From Nocardiopsis ganjiahuensis DSM 45031 (lineage in GTDB: Bacteria; Actinomycetota; Actinomycetes; Streptosporangiales; Streptosporangiaceae), in assembly GCF_000341085.1 (NCBI RefSeq), contig NZ_ANBA01000008.1, positions 496,001-560,000 of the forward strand: a stretch of 64,000 nt of DNA, in the 5' to 3' direction. The notes beneath the pieces were generated by a model that saw nothing but the letters and a program-made list of their open reading frames with translations, had not been told where the DNA came from and did not search any database. The position numbers were made by a program, and so were the translations under genes. Positions 48,977 through 56,917 of this stretch are shown piece after piece. The stretch's first letter is position 1. Every line of letters starts with the position of its first letter.

Positions 48977-50840
48977 CTCTGCCGTCCTTTCGTCGTCCTG
49001 TTCCGATGTCCCCCGTGGACCTGTCACGGGCCCAGGCGTGCAGCTCCTCCCTGTCCCCCGCACCGTCGAGGTTGACGGCGGCCTCGATCAGCGCCAGATG
49101 CGTGAAGGCCTGGGGGAAGTTGCCCAGCGGGGTGCCGTCCGCGGCCATCTCCTCGGCCTGGAGCCCCAGGTCCCCGGAGCTCGCACACAGCCGTTCGAAC
49201 CTGTTCCTGGCCTCCGTACTCCGCCCGGCGAGCACCAGGGCGGACACCATGTCGAAGGAACAGAGCAGGAAGGCGCCTTCGGGCGTGCCGATCCCGTCGT
49301 CGGTCTCCTTGGGGTCGTACCTGCGCACGAGCCAGCCGTCGTCCCCGAGTTCGGCCTCCACCCGCTCCAGGGTGCGGAGCACGCGCGGGTCGGTCCCCTC
49401 GAGGAATCCCAGGAGCGGAACCCGCAACAGCGAGCCGTCCGTGTTGGTGGAGCCGTACGACTGGACGAAGGCCCCGGTGGCGTCGACACCGCGTTCGAGG
49501 ACCTGCTCGCGAATCGCCCGCGCCTCTTCACGCCACTCGTCCAACGGCACCTCCCCCTGGCGGCCGGTCGACTCGGCGAGCTGGATCGCCCGGTCCAGAC
49601 ACACCCAGGCGTAGACCTTGGAGTTGGTCCAGTGCCGGGGGCTCGACCGCACCTCCCACACACCCTCGTCGGGCTCGCGCCACAGCGCGCGGGCCGCCTC
49701 GACCACGGAGTCGAGCTGCTGGAGGTCGCTCCGTGTCAGGCTCCCGGTGGCCTCCTCGTAGGAGAGCGCCGCGTCCAGGATGTGCCCGTACACGTCCAGC
49801 TGGTGCTGGGAGTAGGCGGCGTTGCCGATCCGCACCGGGCGTGCCCCACCGTGTCCGGCCAGGTGGTCGAGGGTCGTCTCCTTCGGAGGCGGCGCCTCGT
49901 CCACCGCCTCCGCGGGCGGGATCCAACCGGTCGGCCGACCGCACGCCCGCAGCAGGAAACGCAGGTACCTCCCCGCCTCCTCGGCGTGTCCCAGGCGCAG
50001 GAAGGCGAGGACCACGAGGGCCGCGTCCCGGTGCCAGAGATACCGGTAGTCCCAGTTCCTGGTCCCTCCCGGCCATTCGGGCAGGGAGGTGGTGGGCGCG
50101 GCGATCAGGGCGCCGCTCTCCTCGAAGAGCAGGCCGCGCAGGACGAGCGCGCTGCGCCGCACGTGGGCGGCGCCGACGCCCTCGTACCCGGTCCGGGCCG
50201 ACCAGGCGCGCCAGGTTTCGAGGGTCTCCCTGAGCAGCGCCTGCCCCTGCCCCGGACCGACTCCGCGCTCACCCCGCAGGTAGTCCAGGGCGAACACCGC
50301 GGTCTCCCCCTCGGAGAGCTCGACCCGGAACTCGGGGTCCCCGTCCTCGGCGATGCGGGGAGAGGGCACCCCGGACAACAGCGGACCCGAGGCCTCGCGA
50401 AGGCCCCCGTCCGCCTCGCGCCACGCGGGCCGCTCCCGGGCGAAGTCGGGTCGGGCGCTCAACCGGGAGCGCACCGAGGTGCTGCCCGAGCGGCACTCGA
50501 CGAGCCTGACGAGCAGGCCTTCTCGGGACAGGACCGCCTCGCCCTCCGGTCTTCGGACCGCGAGCAGATCGCGGACGACGACCTCGACGTCCTCCCCTCG
50601 CCACAGGGTCTCCAGGACGAGGCTGTCGTCCGCGTAGGAGCGTGACACCGGCCGCGCTCCCTGGACCTCCAGGGTCCACTCGCCGCCGCGCTCGGGGTCC
50701 AGGATCCCCGAGAGGAAGGCGGGCCCGTCGAACCGCGGAGCGCACAACCAGTTGATCGTGCCGTCCGGCGTGACGAGCGCGGCGGTGTGGCAGTCCGAGA
50801 GGAAGCCGTGGTCCCCGACAGCTGTTTCCTTCTGCTCCAT
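48969..50840 (-). CDS. GH15 family glycosidase (glucoamylase/trehalase-like)
   Basis: A 623-residue protein with the GH15 layout: an N-terminal beta-sandwich (GDHGFLSDCHTAALVTPDGTINWLCAPRFD) and an (alpha/alpha)6 barrel (TRNWDYRYLWHRDAALVVLAF, then EPDEGVWEVR with the likely acid glutamate and GNFPQAFTHLALI near the end with the base region). Members hydrolyse alpha-glucosidic bonds in starch, isomaltosides or trehalose, and several actinobacterial examples are trehalases. No signal peptide, so it acts inside the cell, for instance on trehalose during stress. ATG 50840. Divergent from a short-chain dehydrogenase and upstream of DUF1360. Confidence 0.87.
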   Translation of the reverse strand: MEQKETAVGDHGFLSDCHTAALVTPDGTINWLCAPRFDGPAFLSGILDPERGGEWTLEVQGARPVSRSYADDSLVLETLWRGEDVEVVVRDLLAVRRPEGEAVLSREGLLVRLVECRSGSTSVRSRLSARPDFARERPAWREADGGLREASGPLLSGVPSPRIAEDGDPEFRVELSEGETAVFALDYLRGERGVGPGQGQALLRETLETWRAWSARTGYEGVGAAHVRRSALVLRGLLFEESGALIAAPTTSLPEWPGGTRNWDYRYLWHRDAALVVLAFLRLGHAEEAGRYLRFLLRACGRPTGWIPPAEAVDEAPPPKETTLDHLAGHGGARPVRIGNAAYSQHQLDVYGHILDAALSYEEATGSLTRSDLQQLDSVVEAARALWREPDEGVWEVRSSPRHWTNSKVYAWVCLDRAIQLAESTGRQGEVPLDEWREEARAIREQVLERGVDATGAFVQSYGSTNTDGSLLRVPLLGFLEGTDPRVLRTLERVEAELGDDGWLVRRYDPKETDDGIGTPEGAFLLCSFDMVSALVLAGRSTEARNRFERLCASSGDLGLQAEEMAADGTPLGNFPQAFTHLALIEAAVNLDGAGDREELHAWARDRSTGDIGTGRRKDGRDE

Positions 50841-50943
50841 CAGTCCCCCGTCGTCCTTCCGTGGGCTCCTGTCCGTCCGACTGCCCTGGAGGGGCCGCGG
50901 CGAAACAGCAGTTCGGACGCTTGTCCCGACTCACACACGGCGT

Positions 50944-50969
50944 ACATGAGGAACCGCTCTCCCGGGTAG
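50944..50969 (+). promoter_or_regulatory. Possible SigB/SigF-type promoter of the short-chain dehydrogenase
   Basis: ACAT (50944-50947) is followed after 16 bp by GGGTAG (50964-50969), about 50 bp before the gene. The -10 part equals that of the other island promoters; the -35 part deviates at the first base. Confidence 0.45.
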
Positions 50970-51019
50970 CGGGGGGAAAGAAGGCCGCAGTTCCGTGTTC
51001 GGAGGAGACGGAGGACGGT

Positions 51020-52036
51020 ATGGAGGCCCGCAACGGAGGGCACAAGGTGGTCGTGGTCAGCGGGGCCAGCGCGGGCGTCGGTCGGGCGACCGCACGGGAG
51101 TTCGCCCGCCACGGGTACGCGGTCGCCCTGCTCGCACGCGGCGAGGCGGGGCTCGCCGCCGCCGAACAGGAGGTGCACGACGCCGGGGTGCCGGTGTTGG
51201 CCCTGCCGGTGGACGTCAGCGACCCCGGAGCCGTGCGCGAGGCCGCGGAGCGGGTCGAGACCGTACTCGGTCCCGTGGACGTGTGGGTGAACTCGGCCTT
51301 CGCGTCCGTCATCGCCCCCTTCCCGGAGGTCGAACCCGAGGAGTTCCACCGGGTCACCGACGTCTGTTACCACGGTTACGTGCACGGGACCCGTACCGCG
51401 CTGGCGCTGATGGGGCCCCGGAGCCGGGGTGTGATCGTGCAGGTGGGGTCGGCCCTGGCCTACCGGGGCATCCCCTTCCAGGCCGCGTACTGCGGAGCCA
51501 AGCACGCGGTACGCGGGTTCACCGACTCCGTGCGCGCCGAACTGGTGAACACCGGTTCGGGGATCAGGTTGACGGAGGTCCACCTCCCCGCGATCAACAC
51601 CCCGCAGTTCTCGTGGGTCCGTTCACGGGTGGGCGGGCGGACCAGGCCCGTTCCACCGGTGTACCAGCCGGAGGTCGCGGGCCGGGCGATCGTGTGGGCG
51701 GCCGAACACCCCCGACGGCGCCGTTACTGGGTGGGCGCGTCGACCGTGGGCACCGTTCTGGCCCAGCGCCTCGCGCCCCGCGTACTGGACCTGCAGCTCG
51801 GGTACACGGCGCGGGAGAGCCAGGTCCGCGACGAGCCGCCGCCCAGGCGTGACAACCTCTTCGAGCCCGTGGACGACACCCGTGACTTCGGCGCGCACGG
51901 AGAGTTCGACGCCGAGTCGCGTGAGGTCAGCCTCCTCGACGAGGTGAACCGCAGGCGGGGGCGCGCTCTGCTGGTCGGCGCCGCCGTGTGCGCGGCCGGG
52001 GCCGCGGGCTACGCCCTCCGCCGCCGGACGAGGTAG
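51020..52036 (+). CDS. Short-chain dehydrogenase/reductase with C-terminal membrane tail
   Basis: A 338-residue SDR. The cofactor motif is SGASAGVG near residue 15, the NSA motif follows and the catalytic set Ser (VGSALAYRG), Tyr and Lys (YCGAKHA) is complete. After the enzymatic core (about 250 residues) there is an extended tail ending in a hydrophobic segment (LLVGAAVCAAGAAGYAL) and basic residues, which may anchor it to the membrane. Related SDRs occur in osmotic-stress and sporulation loci. ATG 51020 follows GGAGGA. Its 3' end overlaps the convergent carbamoyltransferase gene by 28 bp, an unusual arrangement. Confidence 0.85.
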   Translation: MEARNGGHKVVVVSGASAGVGRATAREFARHGYAVALLARGEAGLAAAEQEVHDAGVPVLALPVDVSDPGAVREAAERVETVLGPVDVWVNSAFASVIAPFPEVEPEEFHRVTDVCYHGYVHGTRTALALMGPRSRGVIVQVGSALAYRGIPFQAAYCGAKHAVRGFTDSVRAELVNTGSGIRLTEVHLPAINTPQFSWVRSRVGGRTRPVPPVYQPEVAGRAIVWAAEHPRRRRYWVGASTVGTVLAQRLAPRVLDLQLGYTARESQVRDEPPPRRDNLFEPVDDTRDFGAHGEFDAESREVSLLDEVNRRRGRALLVGAAVCAAGAAGYALRRRTR

Positions 52037-53658
52037 GGCCCCAGGGCCAGAACGCCCACCGGCGCGGAGCCGAAGCACTCGAGCGCGTCGCGGGGGGAGT
52101 CCACGGTGGGGCGTCCCGCCGTGTTCAGGCTCGTGTTGGCGAGGACGGGAAGGCCGGTGAGGGCCCGGAAATCGGCGAGCAGGCGGGAGAGGAGGGAGTC
52201 GTCCCCGCCCTCGACGGTCTGCACCGTGGCGGTGCCGTCCACATGGACCACGGCCGGTATGCGTTCACGCCACTCGGCCGCCACGTCGTGGACGAAGAGG
52301 GGGTAGGGGCTGGGCAGGGGGCCGCCCGAGAAGAGGTCCGCCGCGTGTTCGGCGGCCACGATCGACGCCACCGGGCAGAACTGTTCGCGGCCTCCGGCCC
52401 GGTTGAGCCTTTCGCGGCTGTCCCTCCGTGAGGGGTCGGCCAGGAGCGAGCGGTGCCCCAGGGCCACCGGACCGTATTCGGAACGTCCCTGGAACCAGGC
52501 GACGAGGGCCCCTTCGCTCAGTGCCCGGGCGACCTCGGCGGTGAGGTCTGCGGGGCGCTCGTACTCGATCTCCGCTTCCTCCAGGACGGCGGCCAGGGCT
52601 TCCTCGTCCCAGTCGCGTCCCAGGTCCGCGCCGGGCATCGGTTCGACCGTGTCCCCCAGGTCGACCGCTGCCTGGAGCGCGCCTCCCAACGCCGTCCCGG
52701 CGTCTCCGGCGGCCGGCTGGACCCACACCTCGTCGAAGGGGCCGTCCCTCGCGATGCGGCTGTTGGCGCTGCGGTTCAGAGCCATCCCCCCGGCCAGCGC
52801 CAGACTGCGGTGCCCGGTCTGCTCGTGCAGCCAACCCACGAGTTCGAGGAGGACCTCCTCCACCCTCGCCTGGACGCTGGCGGCCAGGTCGGCGTGTTGC
52901 CGGGTGTGCTTGCTGCCCGGTTCCGCGGCCGGCGCGAGGGCCTCCCAGTCCACGCCCGAGGCCACGATCAGGCCGTGGCCCCGGTAGGCGATCCGGTCCC
53001 GCAGGAGCCCGGTCATCGTCGGCTCCCCGTAGGCGGCCAGGGCCATGGCCTTGTGCTCGTCACGGCAGGGGCGGAACCCGAGGTGCTGTGTCAGTCCCTG
53101 GTAGACCATCCCCAGGGACTCCGGGAGCGGTTGGCGGACGAGGACGTCCAGGTCGCCCTCCGCGGTGTAGGAACCCGCCAGGTGCGAGGTGCTCTCGCCG
53201 CGGCCGTCGGTGACGAGGACCGCGCGTCCCGCGTGCCCGCCCGCGGCCGGGGGTGCGGCCAGGGCCGCGGAGGCCGCGTGCGCCACGTGGTGCGGTATGT
53301 GGGTGACCCTGGCCGGTTGCAGCCCGGGCAGGGCCGTGGCCAGGAAGTACGGTGCGCGTTCCGCGTAGATCAGCCGGAGGCGTTCCCAGCCGGGGTCCAA
53401 CGCCGGTCCCTCCGCCAACGCCAGCGCGGGGTCGTAGGAATAGGCGACCACGTCGAGGTCCGGGGGCGAGAGCCCCGCCTGGTCCAGGCACCAGCGCATG
53501 GACTCGACCGGGAGCTCCCACGCCGAGAAGGGGACCGGTTCCTTACCGCGCTCGCGCCGGGAGAACCCCTCCTCCTCCGCGGCGGCGACGATCCTGCCGT
53601 CCACCACGAGAGCGGCCGCCGGGTCCTGGAAGACGGAGTTCACACCGAGCACCTTCAT
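52009..53658 (-). CDS. Carbamoyltransferase (NodU/CmcH/TobZ family)
   Basis: A 549-residue O-carbamoyltransferase. The N-terminal Kae1-like part (LGVNSVFQDPAAALVVDGRIVAAAEEEGFSR in shorter form: VFQDPAAALVVDG, then HHVAHAASAAL) makes carbamoyl adenylate, and the C-terminal part (GGMALNRSAN, EYGPVALGHRSLLADP, TSLNTAGRPTVDSP) transfers the carbamoyl group. Such enzymes decorate antibiotics and Nod factors, but this copy is in a stress locus with no secondary-metabolite genes. Its promoter has a GTTT-N15-TGGTAG sequence. ATG 53658. It is divergent from the sigma factor gene. The acceptor is unknown. Confidence 0.85.
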   Translation of the reverse strand: MKVLGVNSVFQDPAAALVVDGRIVAAAEEEGFSRRERGKEPVPFSAWELPVESMRWCLDQAGLSPPDLDVVAYSYDPALALAEGPALDPGWERLRLIYAERAPYFLATALPGLQPARVTHIPHHVAHAASAALAAPPAAGGHAGRAVLVTDGRGESTSHLAGSYTAEGDLDVLVRQPLPESLGMVYQGLTQHLGFRPCRDEHKAMALAAYGEPTMTGLLRDRIAYRGHGLIVASGVDWEALAPAAEPGSKHTRQHADLAASVQARVEEVLLELVGWLHEQTGHRSLALAGGMALNRSANSRIARDGPFDEVWVQPAAGDAGTALGGALQAAVDLGDTVEPMPGADLGRDWDEEALAAVLEEAEIEYERPADLTAEVARALSEGALVAWFQGRSEYGPVALGHRSLLADPSRRDSRERLNRAGGREQFCPVASIVAAEHAADLFSGGPLPSPYPLFVHDVAAEWRERIPAVVHVDGTATVQTVEGGDDSLLSRLLADFRALTGLPVLANTSLNTAGRPTVDSPRDALECFGSAPVGVLALGPYLVRRRRA

Positions 53659-53966
53659 GGTTCCCCTCCAGAACGAGGCTCGCTTCCGGTACGGAGTACA
53701 CGGAGACGACTACCAAGGACCGCGACCGCTAAACGTGGCCGCCACGGACCGGCCACGACCGGGGAAAAAAGGAGCAATCGTCCGCCAAGGGCAAGCGGCC
53801 GTGTGTTAAAGACGCTTCTCAGCGGGAAGCCCGTTCGCAGTGCGCCATCCCATCCCCCGGAAAACGGAGAACGGTCGTGTCCCCGGGCCCGCCCCCACCA
53901 CGCGGTGGTCGGACCCGCGGCCCGGAGTCCCGGCCAGGCACCGCACCCCATGGTGAGGAGGAGAGC
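53659..53966. other. 308-bp divergent promoter region
   Basis: It separates the carbamoyltransferase gene (minus) from the sigma factor gene (plus). It holds the GTTT-N15-TGGTAG sequence for the former (complement of 53710-53734) and, for the latter, a weak GTGT-N17-GGGAAG match near 53800-53830. No gene is plausible. Confidence 0.6.
53710..53734 (-). promoter_or_regulatory. SigB/SigF-type promoter of the carbamoyltransferase
   Basis: On the minus strand GTTT (complement of 53731-53734) is followed after 15 bp by TGGTAG (complement of 53710-53715). The -35 part is a full match to the GTTT of mycobacterial SigF promoters; the -10 part differs from GGGTAT at two positions. Confidence 0.5.
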
Positions 53967-54794
53967 ATGCACACCACAGCAGGCACCACCATCGAGAAGT
54001 CGAGGCCGGTCGTACCGGAACCGCACCGCGAGCCTCCGGAAGACGCCTCCGCAGAGGAACTGCTGTCGGCCCTGAAGCCCCTGGAACCCGGTGACCCCTT
54101 GGCCCAGCGCCTGCGGGAGCGCGTCATGCTGCACTACCTGCCGCTCCTGAACCGCATCGCCCGCAGCTACGGGGGGCGCGGCGAACAGCTGGAGGACCTG
54201 CGGCAGACGGCCCACGTGGGACTGGCGAAGGCGATGCGCGGCTACGACCCGGGACGGGGCAAGGCCTTCATCTCCTACCTCCTTCCCACAGTGACGGGGG
54301 AGATCAAGCGGCACTTCCGCGACCACACGTGGGCCGTCCACACGCCCCGGACCCCCCAGTCCCGCCGGTCCGAGATGAACCGGGTCCGACGGGATCTCGA
54401 ACAGCGCCTGGCCCGACCCCCGAAGACACCGGAGATCGCCGAGGCGATGGGGATCTCCGTCAAGGAGGTCGAGGAGATCCGCCTGGTCTCCGAGGCCTAC
54501 AACACCCTCTCGCTGAACGCCCCCGAACCCCACGGGGACGAGTCCTCCACCAGCCTCGAGGACTGTCTGGGATCCGAGGACCGCAACATCGACCTGGTCG
54601 TGGCACGCGAGTCCGTGCGCTCGGTCCTGCAGGTCCTCCCGGCCCGGGAGCGGCTGATCCTCAAACGGCGCTTCTTCGACGAGTGGAAGCAGGAGCGGAT
54701 CGCCCAGGAGGTGGGCTGCTCCCAGATGCACGTGTCCCGGCTGCTCACCGCGTCGTTGGAGAAGCTGCGGGACGAGCTGAGCGACGAGGAGTGA
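53967..54794 (+). CDS. SigB/SigF family RNA polymerase sigma factor
   Basis: A 275-residue sigma factor with regions 2 (LEDLRQTAHVGLAKAMRGYDPGRGKAFISYLLPTVTGEIKRHFRD in shorter form: VGLAKAMRGYDPGRG, TVTGEIKRHFRDHTW), 3 (RDLEQRLARPPKTPEIAEAMGISVKEVEE) and 4 (VLQVLPARERLILKRRFFDEWKQERIAQEVGCSQMHVSRLL). Complete region 3 separates it from ECF factors and places it with the stress/sporulation SigB/F/G group. No anti-sigma (RsbW) gene is adjacent, unlike in Bacillus, so control may be by a distant partner. ATG 53967 follows GAGGAGGAG. A terminator hairpin follows at 54793-54833. Confidence 0.92.
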   Translation: MHTTAGTTIEKSRPVVPEPHREPPEDASAEELLSALKPLEPGDPLAQRLRERVMLHYLPLLNRIARSYGGRGEQLEDLRQTAHVGLAKAMRGYDPGRGKAFISYLLPTVTGEIKRHFRDHTWAVHTPRTPQSRRSEMNRVRRDLEQRLARPPKTPEIAEAMGISVKEVEEIRLVSEAYNTLSLNAPEPHGDESSTSLEDCLGSEDRNIDLVVARESVRSVLQVLPARERLILKRRFFDEWKQERIAQEVGCSQMHVSRLLTASLEKLRDELSDEE

Positions 54795-54833
54795 ACGGGC
54801 CCCTCCGAAGAGGAGGACCGTTGCGGCCCGTTC
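54793..54833 (+). terminator. Terminator after the sigma factor gene
   Basis: Outer arms GAACGGGCC and GGCCCGTTC (54793-54801 with 54825-54833) enclose an inner CCTCC/GGAGG stem (54802-54806 with 54812-54816). The stem begins inside the stop codon. Confidence 0.6.
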
Positions 54834-54901
54834 GATGTGTACGCACCGGGCGGACCGGTCAGGGGACGGACACGGACAGTCGCGATCGACGGAGCGAGAC
54901 G

Positions 54902-55405
54902 ATGACGAACGAACCGAAGTCCCCACCGCGCCGGCCCCTGATGAGGGGGGCGGCCAGAGGCGCCGTGGCGGCGATGGCCATGAGCGGGATGCGACAGGTG
55001 GCGGTGGGCCTGGGAATGATCCAACGCACTCCCCCCGACGCCATCCTGCGGGAGGGCGTACCGGCCGTGCTCCGCCGGGTTCCCGAGCACCGGCGGACCG
55101 CCTTCATCGAGTTCGCGCACTGGGGCTACGGGGCGACCGCGGGGGCGGCCTTCGGGTTGGTACCGAGGCGCCTGCGCTCCTCCCGGCTCAGCGGCCCCGT
55201 CTACGGGGTGCTGGCCTGGAGCCTGTTCGAACTGGCGTTGGCCCCGGCCCTCGGTCTGGCCCACGCCCAAAAGGCCCGTCCGCAGGAGCGGGCCGCCCTG
55301 TTGGTCGACCACGTGTTCTTCGGCCTGATCGTGGGCTCCCCGCCCGAGGCCGTCATCGTCGAGCCCGAGGACGGGAACGGGGACCGGAACCGGGGCGAGG
55401 ACTGA
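54902..55405 (+). CDS. Hypothetical membrane-associated stress-island protein
   Basis: A 167-residue protein with a basic N-terminus and about four moderately hydrophobic segments (AARGAVAAMAMSGMRQVAVGL; FIEFAHWGYGATAGAAFGL; YGVLAWSLFELALAPALGLAH; LLVDHVFFGLIVG). The conserved-looking WGYGATAG and FELALAP segments remind me of small actinobacterial proteins without an assigned function. It follows the sigma factor gene after about 100 bp with a terminator between, so it probably has its own promoter. ATG 54902 is supported by an upstream GGAGCGAG. Confidence 0.7.
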   Translation: MTNEPKSPPRRPLMRGAARGAVAAMAMSGMRQVAVGLGMIQRTPPDAILREGVPAVLRRVPEHRRTAFIEFAHWGYGATAGAAFGLVPRRLRSSRLSGPVYGVLAWSLFELALAPALGLAHAQKARPQERAALLVDHVFFGLIVGSPPEAVIVEPEDGNGDRNRGED

Positions 55406-55472
55406 CCGCACGGGGGCGGCGGGAACACCGGCCCCTCCCCCGGCCGGTGAGGCCGTCCCGGCCCTTCGGGGG

Positions 55473-55511
55473 CGGATCGCCCCCTTCCGCGCGGCGGGAG
55501 GGGGCGATCCG
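55473..55511. terminator. Hairpin between membrane-protein and CBS genes
   Basis: A perfect 13-bp stem (55473-55485 with 55499-55511) lies between convergent genes; the loop is 13 nt. Confidence 0.65.
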
Positions 55512-55526
55512 GTCGCGGTCGGACCC

Positions 55527-55946
55527 TCAGGTGTTCGGCTCGGCCGCGCTCACGTCGGCCAGCGCGGAACCGGGGTCGACCGCCCGGGCCAGATCCCCCA
55601 TCGTCACGACGCCCACGACCTCCTCGCCCTCGACGACGGGGAGGCGGCGGACGGTCGCCGAGCGCATGGCGTGCACCGCGTCCTTGACGCTGCTCTGCGG
55701 CGGCACCGTCACGAGCTCGGTGCTGCACACGTCCCCGGCCCGGACGGTGTCCGGGTCCCCGTTGTCGGCCAGACACCGGACGACGATGTCGCGGTCGGTG
55801 ATCAGGCCCTTCAGCCTTCCCTCCTCCGTGACCACGACATCGCCCACGGCGGCGTCACGCATCACCCGCGCGACCTCGGTCAGGGTCGTGTCGGGCGTGA
55901 CGGTGCGCAGCATCGGATTCATCAACTGGGCCACGTTGTCCACCAT
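55527..55946 (-). CDS. Two-CBS-domain protein
   Basis: A 139-residue protein composed of two CBS domains (about residues 7-60 and 72-130; LMNPMLRTVTPDTTLTEVARVM, then VCSTELVTVPPQSSVKDAVHAM). CBS pairs bind AMP, ATP or SAM and act as energy sensors; in actinomycetes such free-standing proteins (hypoxic response protein 1-like) are part of stress and dormancy regulons. ATG 55946 is a clear start. Its location between the sigma factor and DUF2267 genes fits a stress role. Confidence 0.87.
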   Translation of the reverse strand: MVDNVAQLMNPMLRTVTPDTTLTEVARVMRDAAVGDVVVTEEGRLKGLITDRDIVVRCLADNGDPDTVRAGDVCSTELVTVPPQSSVKDAVHAMRSATVRRLPVVEGEEVVGVVTMGDLARAVDPGSALADVSAAEPNT

Positions 55947-56102
55947 GGGTGACTCCCTTCTCCTCGGTTTCCCTGGTCCCCTGTTCAGGCCACTGACCTG
56001 CGGGCACCGGCCCGAAACGTCGTCGTGCCGTTTTCCTGGCGTCCGGGCCCCCGGTGCCGGGGACCCACCACAACGGAGGGCCCGAACCGTCCCCCACCTG
56101 CT

Positions 56103-56127
56103 GTTTCATCGCGACCTTGTCGGGTAG
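56103..56127 (+). promoter_or_regulatory. SigB/SigF-type promoter, closest match in the window
   Basis: GTTT (56103-56106), 15 bp, then GGGTAG (56122-56127). The consensus for mycobacterial SigF is GTTT-N15-17-GGGTAT, so only the final base differs. It is 51 bp before the start of the small gene at 56179 and should drive that gene and DUF2267. Confidence 0.75.
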
Positions 56128-56178
56128 TCGCCCTTCCACACCCTCAATTCCTCGTCATGCGGAAGAAGGGGAAGACCG

Positions 56179-56430
56179 ATGCTCACGCGGAAGAAGGCGC
56201 CGATCGAGGACTACTCCTCGGTTCCGCTCGGAGCGCTCCGTCAGTGTGTCCGGCACCTGGACGCCGAGCAGATGCGTCAGCTCATCGCCTTCGAGGAGTG
56301 CCACGCCGGTCGGCACAGGGCGCTGGAGGTACTGCACGACCGCCTGTACCAGTTGGAGCACGGGGTGGAGCCCTCAGTGCGCCCGCGCGGGGAGGTCCCG
56401 CACGGGGCGCTGGATCCGGACCTTCGATGA
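56179..56430 (+). CDS. Small helical stress protein
   Basis: An 83-residue protein (APIEDYSSVPLGALRQCVRHLDAEQMRQLIAFEECHAGRHRALEVL in shorter form: PIEDYSSVPLGALR, then EQMRQLIAFEECHAGRHRALEVL). The pattern of a short DY-containing start followed by a helix with a basic HAGRHRALEV segment is common in actinobacterial small proteins near stress genes; the function is unknown. A GAAGGGGAAG site precedes the ATG at 56179. It is 15 bp upstream of the DUF2267 gene and shares a SigB/F-type promoter. Confidence 0.75.
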   Translation: MLTRKKAPIEDYSSVPLGALRQCVRHLDAEQMRQLIAFEECHAGRHRALEVLHDRLYQLEHGVEPSVRPRGEVPHGALDPDLR

Positions 56431-56445
56431 GAAGCGAGGTGAACG

Positions 56446-56835
56446 ATGCGCTACGACGAGTTCCTGGCCGAGGTGCGCGAGCTCGGCGAGTACGAGAACC
56501 AGCGCGAGGCCGAGGAGGTGACGACCGCGGTGCTCACGGTCCTCGCGTCCCGTCTGCCGGCCGAGGCCGTGGAGAAGCTGGTCGCGCAGCTCCCGGAGCA
56601 GCTCAAGGAGGGGCCCCGGCGGGCCCAGCAGCCGGAACCCGAGGCCTTCGGGGTCGAGGAGTTCCACGAACGTGTGGCGAAGCTGGCCGGCGGGCGGGCC
56701 CTGACCGCGGAGCAGGACGCCGGAGCGGTCCTGACGACCGTGGCCGGGGCGGTCTCCGGAGGGGAGCTGAACCAGCTCCTGAGCCACCTGCCCTCCGGTT
56801 ACGCGGTGATGTTCGGCAAGCCCGAGCTCTCGTGA
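56446..56835 (+). CDS. DUF2267 family protein
   Basis: A 129-residue helical protein. MRYDEFLAEVRELGEYENQREAEEVTTAVLTVLASRLPAEAVEKLVAQLPEQLKEG in shorter form (YDEFLAEVRELGEY, then LASRLPAEAVEKLVAQLP) and the second copy of that pattern (FHERVAKLAGGRALTAEQDAGAVLTTVAGAV) identify the DUF2267 repeat. These proteins are common in organisms with stress-protection loci but have no known activity. It follows the small gene by 15 bp and ends before a perfect bidirectional terminator. Confidence 0.85.
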   Translation: MRYDEFLAEVRELGEYENQREAEEVTTAVLTVLASRLPAEAVEKLVAQLPEQLKEGPRRAQQPEPEAFGVEEFHERVAKLAGGRALTAEQDAGAVLTTVAGAVSGGELNQLLSHLPSGYAVMFGKPELS

Positions 56836-56874
56836 GGCCGGGCGGCCCCGGTCCGGCCGCCGACGCACAACCCC

Positions 56875-56908
56875 GGTCCGCCCGGACGCGTTCGCGTCCG
56901 GGCGGACC
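56875..56908. terminator. Perfect 16-bp inverted repeat between convergent genes
   Basis: The arms 56875-56890 and 56893-56908 are exact inverted copies with a 2-bp centre, so about 15 pairs form around a 4-nt loop. It separates DUF2267 from the symporter gene and should terminate both. Confidence 0.8.
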
Positions 56909-56917
56909 GCTGTGTAC

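Noticed and set aside
53800-53830. Autoregulatory SigB/F-type promoter before the sigma gene
   Set aside because: GTGT-N17-GGGAAG deviates in both boxes, too weak to list as a feature.
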